From Aplidium turbinatum (lineage: Eukaryota; Chordata; Ascidiacea; Aplousobranchia; Polyclinidae): 64,000 nucleotides of DNA. A program made the translations under genes and the position numbers. Every line of letters starts with the position of its first letter. The first letter of the stretch is position 1. Where the stretch lies: positions 3,286,001-3,350,000 of the forward strand of contig OU964932.1 in the NCBI GenBank assembly GCA_918807975.1. Direction: 5' to 3'. Of the stretch, positions 15,101 through 27,100 are shown piece after piece. Under the pieces are notes generated by a model. That model did no database searches. It was not told the origin of the DNA and saw nothing but the letters and a program-made list of their open reading frames with translations.

Positions 15101-18100
15101 TACATACTGTACGAACTACAAATTAGGGAGCGTTCAACGTCAACCGGTAACTGGGGAGGGTACATGAAAGTTGATATTGGAGGAGGGGGTGAAAAGCTGG
15201 GTGACGTCAATTGTAAACCCTTCTCCTCAAGCAAAAAAAGATAGTTTAAACTTAACTTGATATAATGAAAATGCAAGTTTAGTTATGTTACCTGTTAAGT
15301 TCAGAATGTCCGCCGGCAATTTCTGCTTTTTAACGTCCTGATAAAAACGGTGGTGGCTAGTTTCTGAGAGCAGTTCAACACAATCTTTTTGCACCAGACT
15401 GTTCATTTCTTCGATCATCTGCAAAGACAAAAACCTCAAATTAACCTTCACATACATCCACGATTTCTGTCACTATATAGGATATATTAAAATTCATAGT
15501 ATAAACACAGGGTCAGTTGGATAATAATCCTTAAAGGCGAAATATATTTGTCAATTAATCAGGCTTCTGTGTTTATACTGTGAGTTTACTGCACTGAGCT
15601 AACAAGTTCCAGCAGCGATCGCCTGATAGTTGTCGCCTGATATATCTGATGTCAGCTAGATCCCAGTCACCTTACTAACCAGTACGTCACACTGGCTTTA
15701 GTCTTTAAATAGTGCCGTATATATATAAAAATGAACGTAATGTTCAACATACCCAAACAGCGGTTCCCAACGACAGATATTTCGCTTGCAGATCCGCAAC
15801 CGACATTTCGTTCCCATTGTGCAAACACGTGGATCGAGTGCACAACATTCGGTCGCGAATCAAGCCGTTGTTGCGACAGCTCTCCCCCTTCGCCATCTCC
15901 CCTCTCAATTGTTTCAAATGACGCTCAATGTTGAAAGCATCTTCTACCTCGCCAACCAACTGTAAAACACAACAATTAGCACGCACACAACCATAGATAC
16001 AAGGTTTGCAGTAATAAGGTTTATAGTAGAGTAGACATTGACAGTTGACGGGTATCCAGATGCGACGGTTTCTGAAGACAATATTATAAATTGTAAATAG
16101 AAACAGAGGATTAACTGTTGTTTTACAAAGTATAAAGTTGTTGTTATTGTATAAAGAAGACCACGTTGCGTAATCACAAAACAACAGACGAGAACATTAA
16201 TCTGACGTGAGAGGATCCTTAGAATACAAACTTTTAACCAGTATATCGCCAAAGTACGACATAATTAATAATATAAAGAACAGTATCTTACCAACTAATT
16301 GTAGCATACAGATCTTCACGAGTTGATTTCTGCACTTCGATAGTTGGCATAATTACTGATACTATCTTATATATGCAGCAGCAGATGTCTTGACTCTATG
16401 TCTATACACTAATCTAACTATCGTAAACTGTGAAATGCGTTGTAGTCACCACGTACACTGGCTTGACCGGTAAACTGGTCTGACCCGTAAACGTACGATA
16501 ACTAGTAGAAAGTCAAGAGACGCACAAATGCTTCCTTCAGCTTACGAAGACGAAAAAAAAGTTTTCTAAACGACGACTTCAAGCTTGACTGAACAGCGAC
16601 ACAAAACGATAAAAACACAAGGTTGTTTTGATAATTTTACGTTAGTTTTTTGTTTCGCCTACTTGTGTTCCTTTATTTCGTCATGCGTTCTTTATTGTTT
16701 TGCACTCTCTTGCACTGATCGCCAAAAGAAAAAAGGATTCGTAATTGGCAAATCGGTTTGTATTGCATTCGTTCTAAAATTGCTTATTTCAATATTTCAT
16801 AATTTCAAAGACAGTCACAAATCGAAAGCTCAAAAGTTACAGCGCAAGTGAAATTGTCTAACACGCACATTAAAGTAGCCTAAATTAATGCACATCAAGC
16901 ATATTAAAAGCATAAACAAAAACCAAATCAAAAATCGTGTGTCGTTTCATCTCATTTTACAAATGTTGTAGACTATGTTTTAATCATCATCATCATTCGT
17001 TCAGTCGATTGGAATTGTCGGTCACGCAATATGCCTTCTCTCTTCACAGCTGTACAGTTTTGCGTTTATCAAACCTTACTGCATCAATATCGGATTGCCC
17101 ATGCACAAACTGTACACTGTACAGTCTTGCCTTTACCAAAATGTAATGCACCAATATCAGAATCAACATATCCGGTTATACAGTTTGAAGAAGAAGATGG
17201 CTTCACTGTCATGGTCAACGGGTGTCAAGTAATTGGCATGAATAATTTAGTGGATGCTGTGGCCGTGCTGTTGAGTACTTACTGGGTGTTTAACATCCAG
17301 TACCCCAAATCCATTAAGCATACCTTGTCTTTTTTCTCTACCCACATTTTACATTTAGATGTGGAGGTAACAAGCAAGGTATTGCGTTTTGTGAATAAAT
17401 TGTAATGGGCAGTGATTATACAGGATGCTCGGAAGATTTTTAGGAGATCAGAAAACGTGTACCGGTATCTCGTTGTTACAAGCATGTTTTCTGTGCTCTT
17501 TAAACGCTATCGATCATCCTATGTAATTTTTGTAGTTGTTGTGGTCTGTATTTTTTTATCGTCCTATGTAAAGAATAAAGATGCTTCATTGTTTTTCGTT
17601 TTCTAAGGTTGGTACCTCAAAAAGGTATTAAATAAGAAAAAAATCCTGAAAGGTATTTTATCGAACGTTCGGAAGGTTCATAATAGTACCTCAAAAAGGT
17701 ATTAAATAAGAAAAAACCTGAAAGGTATTTTATCGAATGTTCATAATAGTACCTCAAAAAGTTATTGAAAGAACCCTGTATTGGTTCTTTCAAGAACCCC
17801 CAAAGGTTTTTTTTTCTTAAAAAGAACCCCCATTCCCAGTAGCTCCCTAATAGGTTCTTTTTCGAGCCTTCTTCCTTTACAGTGTTGTTGCTAAAAGAAT
17901 CTCAAAAAAAGGTTAAAAAAAAAACGTTTCGAAAAGAACCTTTCTGCAGGGTTCTTTTCGAAATGAGTTCCAAAAAAGAACCCTAGGCTTAGGGTTCTTT
18001 TGGCAAGCAAAGGGTTCTTTTTGCAATAAAGAACCTTTGTTGTTAAAAGAACCCTAAGCCTAGGGTTTTTCTCGAAAAAAGAACCCTAAACGAACCTTTT

Positions 18101-21100
18101 TCGAAACAAGTTCCGAAAAAGAACCCTAGGTTTAGGGTTCTTTTGGCAAGCAAAGGGTTCTTTTTGCAATAAAAAACCTTTTTTGTTAAAAGAACCCTAA
18201 GCCTAGGGTTTTTCTCGAAAAAAGAACCCTAAACGAACCTTTTTCGAAACAAGTTCCGAAAAAGAACCCTAGGCTTAGGGTTCTTTTGGCAAGCAAAGGG
18301 TTCTTTTTGCAATAAAGAACCTTTGTTGTAAAAAGAACCCTAAGCCTAGGGTTTTTCTCGAAAAAAGAACCCTAAACGAACCTTTTTCGAAACAAGTTCC
18401 GAAAAAGAACCCTAGGCTTAGGGTTCTTTTGGCAAGCAAAGGGTTCTTTTTGCAATAAAGAACCTTTTTTGTTAAAAGAACCCTAAGCCTAGGGTTTTTC
18501 TCGAAAAAAGAACCCTAAAAGAACCCTAAACGAACCTTTTTCATTTACAGTGTAGGTAATAATCAAAATGTAAGGTAACTTCCATATTTAAACTAGAACA
18601 CTTCATTAAGCAGAATGAAAGCACGTTTCAGCCTTCAGTATGCAAACCCGGTAAAATGATTTGGTTTTGAATCTTTACCCTCGGACTGACAAAGTCTTGA
18701 TTGGTTGTTCCTGGTAGTTTCGCATATCTTGATGCAGGGTCGGTTACCAAGATTGGCAGAGTGAAGTTTTCCGTTTGTTGAAGTGTTGTTGCCGGGGAAT
18801 TATTCCATTCATTAGGTGCCACCATGGCCACCTGGAGATGTGGCCTGATTTGTCACATTTTGCAGATTTTGATTACAGCTACTGCCAGTGCTTGACTGAC
18901 ATTTTTTGAGATGTTTTTACTTTTTGCGGTTTCCTAATAACATAAAACTTTTTTGTTGCCTTGGGAAAGCAGTAGCAAATGAGAAAAAGTAAGTTGAAAA
19001 ACACTAAATCAGACTGTTATTGAAAATTAACAGTCTGACTAAAATCTTCGAAATCAATTTTTTTTTGTTTTTCAACATGTGAGGATGTTAAAACCTATTA
19101 TGTCATCTGGGGAAAAGAATAAAGAAAGCGTAAAATCTAAATTTTAGAAAAATTTATTTAAACGTTCGCCCAAAGTTAGAAAAACCTGGAAATTTCTGCA
19201 AAATGTGACAAATCAGGCCGCATCTTTAGGTGGCCATGGTGCCACTAAATGGAGAGCAGTCCTAAGAATACGTTGCTCCAATAATTGGATGCTGTATGCT
19301 GATGCAAGTTATTTACCGATTTAAAAAAGCATTATTAACCATAGCAATAGTCCAGTACAGAACGCTAGCCTAACAGTTATGTTTGTTTACGTCTACGTAC
19401 ATCAGTAAAGTCTTCTTTTAATTTGTGTATTACCAGATAGGCTAATTACCTTCCGGAATTTGGAACAAACACAAGCAGGCAATTAGCCAGCTGAGTAGGT
19501 GAGGTAAAACCCTCTCTCATGCAAGCCTCCGTGGCATTCTCTGGTGGCTCCGGGAATTGGTTTCTGAAATTAAATACCACCTTATCCTTAATCACATTCA
19601 TTGAGTTAGAAGTACAGTCTGGTGGTCCCAGCATCTTCCAAAGTGATTTGCCAGGAGTTAAAATACCGTTGAAGGGGCAAAGTGGTCACAATGCAAATTG
19701 TAAGCTAAACTGAAATCAAGCTTTATTGTTTAGTTTGTCATGTATAGTTGCCGTTCTCTTGCCCACTGTTGAGTCTATTTCTGACTTACCAAGCAGTAGC
19801 AAGGTAAACATTGCGCATTTTTGTGTAAAACTCTTGCTAAACATGAAATAAGAATAAACATACTGTATAGAAAATACAAATCGCCTTAATTTTCTCAGCT
19901 AATCTCCATCTTCAACTCTACACAATAAACTTTTTATGAATTTTACTTATAACAATGTATCAAAATCACTACCGGTATTTCAATAACGTGCATTAGTCTA
20001 CACTCAGCTACTCGTAGTTAGATACGTGTCGCACAATAGATAGGTAAGCCTACGTAGAATAATCCTTTGTAAAAAGACATTAATTTTTCATATAACTTCT
20101 TCAGTTAATTGCTGACCACATTTGGTGCGTTGATTGTAGTGGTCCAGGAAGTGTTATTTCTTGCTGCGCCATTTCGTCAACTTCTTATTCAATCTCTACA
20201 CTTCCCCTTTCCCATTCCACTTGAGGAAGATTGAAATCAAACTTTGTTTTTTAAATTCATTTACTTGCAATGATGAAGATTCTCACCCTGTCAAATCCGT
20301 TCCGGTTATTCTCCAGCTATTGATGAATGTGGCAACATCTGTGATCAGTCCCCCTCCGTTGGATGCAGCGAAGTCGTTGGATGTATCTCCGTCATAGTTA
20401 CCGCACAATCCTTCAATCTGGCCCCGTAAAGGACTCCAGGCAGATAGCCGAAGTCTGCATGAAACACAGAAATACAAAACTTCAAATACTCATCGATTCA
20501 TCGTTGTACAAACTATCCAGGCCTGTAACAAACGTGGTGGGCTTCTTGATCTGAAATACCTTACTGCAGAATTGCAATTATTGTATAACTTGCGCTGGGA
20601 AGCAAGAGAAAAACTAATCAAGGAATGAACGACATTACTTTATTGTAAAGGTACGTACAGATCTACTATTCATTGCTTAGCATCGAATAAAATGTAACTT
20701 TGAACTAAAAAAACAACCTTGTTTGCAATAAAACACTTCGTTGAAAACCAAAGTTAATAGGCAATCTGCAGGAATTTGAACTTGTTTTACGATAAATAAA
20801 GTTATCAATAATGATATTATGTTGAAGTATGTTAGTTTTTAGATTATCGGGCTTTTTTTGCCAAGACAGGCGTGGGTAAGTTTCGACCGTTTTCGCACTG
20901 ATGTCCGGCATTATTGTTCAACTGTGTACCAATGGCGAGTGGTATATTCATTCTCCTGCGAATGTTGTAATTAAATACAGAATGCAAACCTTGTCATCAA
21001 CGATTGTACCAAACTGTCAACAAACGTACTATGTGTCTTAACCGACGATACCAAATATTGGCTGCTTTGCAATAGACTTTCAGTGCAGCTCGGGCAAACA

Positions 21101-24100
21101 TCGACAATCTAAGATGATAAACAATTCACTTTCCTCCCAGAAACTCAAAAAAAGTAGTCAAATAATAATTAACACAATTGAAACCGGCTCCTTTATGACG
21201 TCATACCTATCAACGCCATCCCATCGTATGACAAATCCGAAGTCAAAAGTCAACACGACAAACACTGACGTCATCCTGATCGCGACCCCTCTAACTGTGC
21301 TCCCAGGATTTACTTCAAAGCCGTTTATCTGGATAAGAAAAAAAAATCTTTTCTAACACCTAACTAATTGTGGATAACGTTAATAATACAAAGTTAGGTG
21401 AAACGTTTATACTTGAATAATTTCATTAATTCTCATTCTAACCTATTTTACAAACGTAGCACAGAGAAAATACCAAGCTCAGCCAATTGAACAATAAAAT
21501 AATAGCAAGTTGATTACGCCATGTCAAAGCTTCAGGTACGACTAGGGTACCAAACATAACAACAACAGACAAATCATGGTAGAAAATATATTTGACTTTG
21601 GCTTGCAAAACATCAGTCGCTGTTGGTTTCGAACTAACCTTGATGACAGGACCAGGGAAGAGAGTGATGTTGAGATTATAGCTTCCTCCAACAGATACTT
21701 GTACTTCTTTTATGTGGGAGACAGTGCTTCCAGGGTTGGACTGTCCGTTGATGCCAATTACAGTGAATGGAGTTATCAGGGAATCCGCTTTCGATCTGAA
21801 GGAATTTAATAAAGTTGAAATAAATTTGACGAGTTTACCCCAATCCACTACTTTCAGCATAATCTGCTTCGTGTTCATCGTGTTTGCTGCACATCTAACC
21901 CACACATTTGCTTTCATTAATCGAGAAATTTGAAGAAACTGTTATGAAAAGTTCCTTCTACACGTAATAAGCACAGACAGGTGAAGTTAAAGGTGAGTCC
22001 CATACTTGATCTAAGCATCGGGGGATGAGAAGATAAAGTTCTCATTATACTAAGCCTTCTGCACTAACAAGAGTAGGGTGGCCAGTTCCGTTCTCTCGGC
22101 AACTTTTACTTTAGCAACTATGCCCACCCAATTTATTACACCCTGGGTAGAGGTGAGCGGTGTTTTTCAACAACCAGCTTAAGCCGGGAGTCGAACCAGG
22201 ATTGCATGATTGGAACATGAAAGCATGAATGAAAGGAAGCACAAACAAGATGTTTCAATTTTCCAGACGACGTCTTTCTTCAACATAATCACAAACTTTT
22301 TTAATAAATATTCATTAAAAACAATAGCAAGGATTTAAAATGACAGATAGATCTTATGGGTATTAATATTTCCAAAACATCCTATTAAGTAATACTCATG
22401 ACAAAAGACTGGAATGCTATCAAATACAAAATCTAGTTTTATTTTCAATTGCTTCATGCCCACCTAACAAGAATGTGCGCACAAGTAGACAGGGAATCGT
22501 AAGCCACTCCATCAAAAGTCAGATAATGGGAATCACCAAACACTTTACAAGTAGTCGCCCTCTGTAACAAGGCAAGGGGTCAAAACTGGTGCAACGCATC
22601 AGAAAGATTCACATTTGTAGGTACGTTGTTGCTTCTGATGATGTCGATAAAATATAATATATCAAATTGAACCAATCAAATAATGAAATAATTTTACTTC
22701 AACTATAGAAATCGTTGCTTCAACACTAAAGTTAGTTCAAATTCTTGTAGTTTTCTAATTTTTCCTTGTAAGTATCGATTCTCTCCATAGATTAATCATT
22801 AAAACAATCTTATTATTAAGGCAGCAACAAAAGTAGGCCTACACTTCAACGTTTAGTTATAAGAAAATAAAACTTTAATGGAACATGACATACTGCAAAG
22901 ATTATGCAAAGGTATATGACATGGTATATGCAGTATGGATTTTTATATTTTGTTTGAAGACAGTATGTACTTTGTTTGATGAGAAAATACTTACTTCTTT
23001 TCTTGCCGTGCAACCGATGAAGCCGTTGTCGAACATGCCACAGCGTTCATCTTGTCCACACGGTGGTGCTGGAGTGCATCGGGTTTTATTTTGTTCAAGG
23101 CAAGTGCACTCATGCGTACAACCATTGGTGCGGTAGGTAAAACCTATCATAGGCGAAGTTGTGAATTTATTCAAGCGACATTTTGTGACAAACTCAGAGG
23201 CAGTATAGTGAAGCTAATTTAACCATAATTTTATTCCATCATAATTTTCCGTCATCAATAAAACAAAAAAATCTGTGATCATAGTAAAAGAATATCGTCA
23301 CTATGATATGTTAATTATATCATAGTTCAAATGATCTGACTATCAATAAATTTTACAAAAACGTTAAACGTTTTTTAATGACTAACTTTCTTTTGCCACA
23401 AACAACTCACTTGTATCAATAAACAAGCGCAAAATGAATTGTTGCATATTGTTTGAACCGATAAGTTTTGTTTATTTGACAATGTTCAGTTTTGTTTTGG
23501 TTACAAATATCGCCTCCTAGTGATGACTTACCTGGTAACCTGTAGCTACCTTGCACGAAGCAGCCACAAGACTCCTCGGGAACGCAATTATCACCAGAAA
23601 GTACAAAACCGTCGTTGCATTCACATCCTAAACATTAGATTGGATAACTTTGCGAGATGTTTAAGAATTTGGAGAATAGTTTCAGTCCGATTTTTGTCAA
23701 AAAAACCTAGTTTATCGCTGGAACATCTAATTTTGTTGCCGAAACATTTAATTCTATTGCCAGTTCAATGAAAAAAATTCAGTTGTTGGATTATGAAAAT
23801 TTTACAATTTTTGCAATTGTTTTGTCACTTTGCTTTTCACAGTGTTTTCTAATGTTAGTTTTGACAGAAAACCATTAAGACCAAAAAATAAGACTTCGGT
23901 TGAAACACTCTTGGTCAGAAAATAAGCATCGATGTCATTGCTCTGTTCTTGCCACGTCTTCGGTTTGCTCAAACTTAAATAGATAGTTATACGGAACAGC
24001 AGTGCCAGCCGCAAATACGTTTCCAGAAAAAAAAAATTATAGCCTATGTACAAGAGTTAAACCGTGTCATTTCTAAATAACAGCTATATCGCAGCAAACA

Positions 24101-27100
24101 TTGTTACCAATCACGCTATTTCGCGTACAAACCTTCCACGCAATGAGATGCACGATCTGACGAAGAGGACAAATCTGCGCATGTCCTTAACACACTGGAA
24201 CCGCACAAACTATAGTGGGCGTTGGGGGGGCATTCCAAGGCTGAATATAAATAATGGTCCATTAAGTACAATAAAAAAATAATTTATAATGTTTGGTTTT
24301 ATTATTTATAGACATGCTGAGTATGAATGATTACGCCACGAAGCTGGGTATATTGCTTTTATCGTAGCAAAAATACTTTTCATCACTAACAAACAATAAT
24401 TGAAAGTGTATTGAAATAAAGGGCTACAAACTTTAGTGGAAGTAAAAAAAATTTGGATTATACATTTTGCAATTTTAGACACTAAAATAAACAAATCAAA
24501 TGCCGGTGAACTTACATCAAATTAACGGTTTTTAATTCTGCATTGATTGAGCAATAAACCTATATAAATAATATTTAATTTATGTCAGTTTTTCGCTATC
24601 CAACGTTGAAATGACGCATGAGATGAATGTAAGCTGTTTCAGGTACCTGCACCAGTTCTTTGCCTCCAGTCGCATACAGCTATTCCTTCAACTTGGCACG
24701 CGTCCGAGTACAGGCCTACTTGTGCCGCGAACGAACTGCGGGAATATGGAGAATTGCACAGCGCGTCCACGCAAGTCTGCATGAAGAAATACGAGTCAGT
24801 TGAGTAATGCAAAATAGTTTAGTAAACTTTTGTTAGCAATGCAACAGCAAATTAATCGTTTGTTATGAGCCTGCAGACGTTGTGTTAACGTAAAAAAAAC
24901 GACTGATTTGTTGTCTGGGATCGTATTTATCTTTGACTTTAAAACTGTTGACAATAGTTTATTATTGATTGTTCCACAGTTTGCAATATCAATGTTAACA
25001 TGCTATTTTGTAATGGAACAATTGATTGCTCTAGAAACGACAACGCGGTACATCTACTTAAATACTTCACAATGAATTAACTTCTTGTTTGAATTTGTCT
25101 CACCTCATAAAATGGAGCCGGATCAATTGTTGAGAGGCAAGCATCGAAACAACCTCCTTCTTTGCTGATGAACCCACAAACGTGTTGGTTCAGTGTTCGT
25201 CGTCTGTGGTTGCAGCGGACTTCATCGCGTGGAGGTCTTTGTTGACATCTGTAAGGTCGAAGCGATCGTTGAAACACCTAACTGTTTTGTGAAAGATTTC
25301 ACGGATAACCTGTGCCTACATTTTAGATAGGCTTTCGGCATATTAGTTGAGTGTTTTTTGGTCAATTCGGTAACATTTTATAAAGCACTTCAAATCATGA
25401 AGCAATTTAACCTACTGTTGATAATTTAAAAATAGTCTAACATACAGGCTACTTCAGCAAAATTTCCATATATTAGCTGAATGCTTTTCTCCACCTTTTC
25501 AGAACACTTAAACGCTTATGATCTTGAAACATACTGAAAATCAATAACTTTAGAAATATTGACTTCAAATTCAAAACATAATGAAAGCAATAGCTGTTTG
25601 TTATTTTTAAGTCGTGTCCTGTGTTGCAGTTCTAAACACAGGTTAGAGAAAAGGCTACTGGGGTACGTCTACTTTTTTAGGCTATGACATTCCAGTTTTG
25701 TCGTAAAAAAATTCCAAACACTTGTGTGAGAACTTCGACTCACTTTGCATTATTACGTCAATAATGTCCGAACTGTGCTGCATCTTATTACCTGGAATCA
25801 TAAATCTGCAGATGGCTTGCAAACTCTGCCGGCTTCATATTTATTTCCCGCCTGGTTCCTGGTCTTTTCATCCGAGTATCATCTTTTGGGTCCCCATTAA
25901 AGTTACCGCATAAACCTGCAAGTCATGTTGCCAGAGTAGGCAAAGATGAATAGATGAAAGTAAAAACTTTGATAATAAAAAGCTTAAAAAATTTATTGTG
26001 GTACACTTCGCTTGGATGTGTGAACTGTGAACCCAGTTTCTTTATGACGACTTTCAGTATCCCCTATAGCCTAAAGCAAACATTTATCTAGTTCTAGATT
26101 TTCGTTTATTGTAGGCCAGGGGCGTAGCCAAGGGGAGGGGGAGTTTTGGGGTTACAACGCCCCCCCGTTTGGCACGCGTGTGACGTCACGATATTGAGAA
26201 TGATGCTTTCAGTCTCTATGTCTCTAAAACAATGTTTGCCTAATTTTAAACGAAACTGCATTAAAAGAGCGAGTTTTGCCAATACCAAACATTCAAATAT
26301 CTCAGCCAGGAATTAGCAACAAGAAAACATAGAGACTTAACTTTATTACCGAAAAATGCCGAAGAAAACATGATCTTATATCCTTTTGCTATGCCACCGG
26401 ACAGCACCACTTTACAGGAATATTTATACCCACATTTTTGTTGAAAATGTTCTCAGAATGCACCAAATTCAAAGTAATTTTTCAAAATATTCTGGGAGAG
26501 GCCCCCAGACCCCCCGCCGCTGGGTGTCGTCTTTGGCGAAAACGCCGTCCATCGAACCCCCCTCCACACTTTTCAAAATTCCTGGCTGCGCCACTGTAGT
26601 AGGCTATTGGTGGTTGGTGCTCAATCAGTCTTTTACAGCAAGGCTGGGCTTTGAGCTTTCGTTTTATTATATTTTTGTGCCGGCAACTTGTCTTTGAGAA
26701 TTTGATTGGTTTAGAAAATTTAACTATTGTGCTTAGTTTTGAGTTTAAGTAAATGTCGGATTCGAGTTAGAGTTTTGAAATCAGGCCTAGTTCCGCTTAT
26801 AACAACGCAACTCTATTTCCCAATATAAATCCATTCCGACCCCATAGACTTGATTTATCCTACATCAGAGGAAGGAAAATCCAACAACAAAGATATTGAA
26901 TGTTTGACCAAAGTCTTTTTATCCAAAGTCTTTTTGACCAAAGACCAAAGTCTTTTTATTTAACATTTGAAAATTCAGATTCAGAGAATTCAGAGAATGC
27001 AGATCGCGCAAAATAATACTTTTATTCAATAAGTTGTACTACTCAATCACAGTATCTCAAATTCTTATTGGAATAATGCGCCCCTGATTGTGTAACATCA

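Larger units (their letters stand above)
13300..18552. mobile_element. Foldback-type DNA transposon in intron 22
   Basis: Outer ends are CACTGTAAACGAAAAAGG at 13300 and, inverted, CCTTTTTCATTTACAGTG ending at 18552; each is flanked by TA, a possible 2-bp target duplication. A second, better matching inverted end lies at about 17815-17884 (GGCTCGAAAAAGAACCTA in inverse), so the core may be 13300-17884 with an added satellite block. The arms carry tandem arrays, and an inverted near-identical segment of about 500 bp (14243-14691 against 17160-17590). CACTG ends occur in EnSpm/CACTA and Chapaev groups; no transposase is seen, so the superfamily is open. Confidence 0.65.
19564..25791. other. Introns 12-21, mostly without recognised elements
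   Basis: Introns 19564-20286, 20455-21206, 21329-21638, 22562-22994, 23144-23531, 23628-24132, 24241-24646, 24777-25103 and 25249-25791 show no recognisable element. Intron 21796-22463 holds a SINE-like segment listed separately. Confidence 0.55.

Noticed and set aside
18628-18831. Minus-strand open frame as a further exon after exon 22
   Set aside because: The sequence is a SINE copy shared with 38842 and 62716, and exon 22 joins exon 23 directly in phase with better family similarity.
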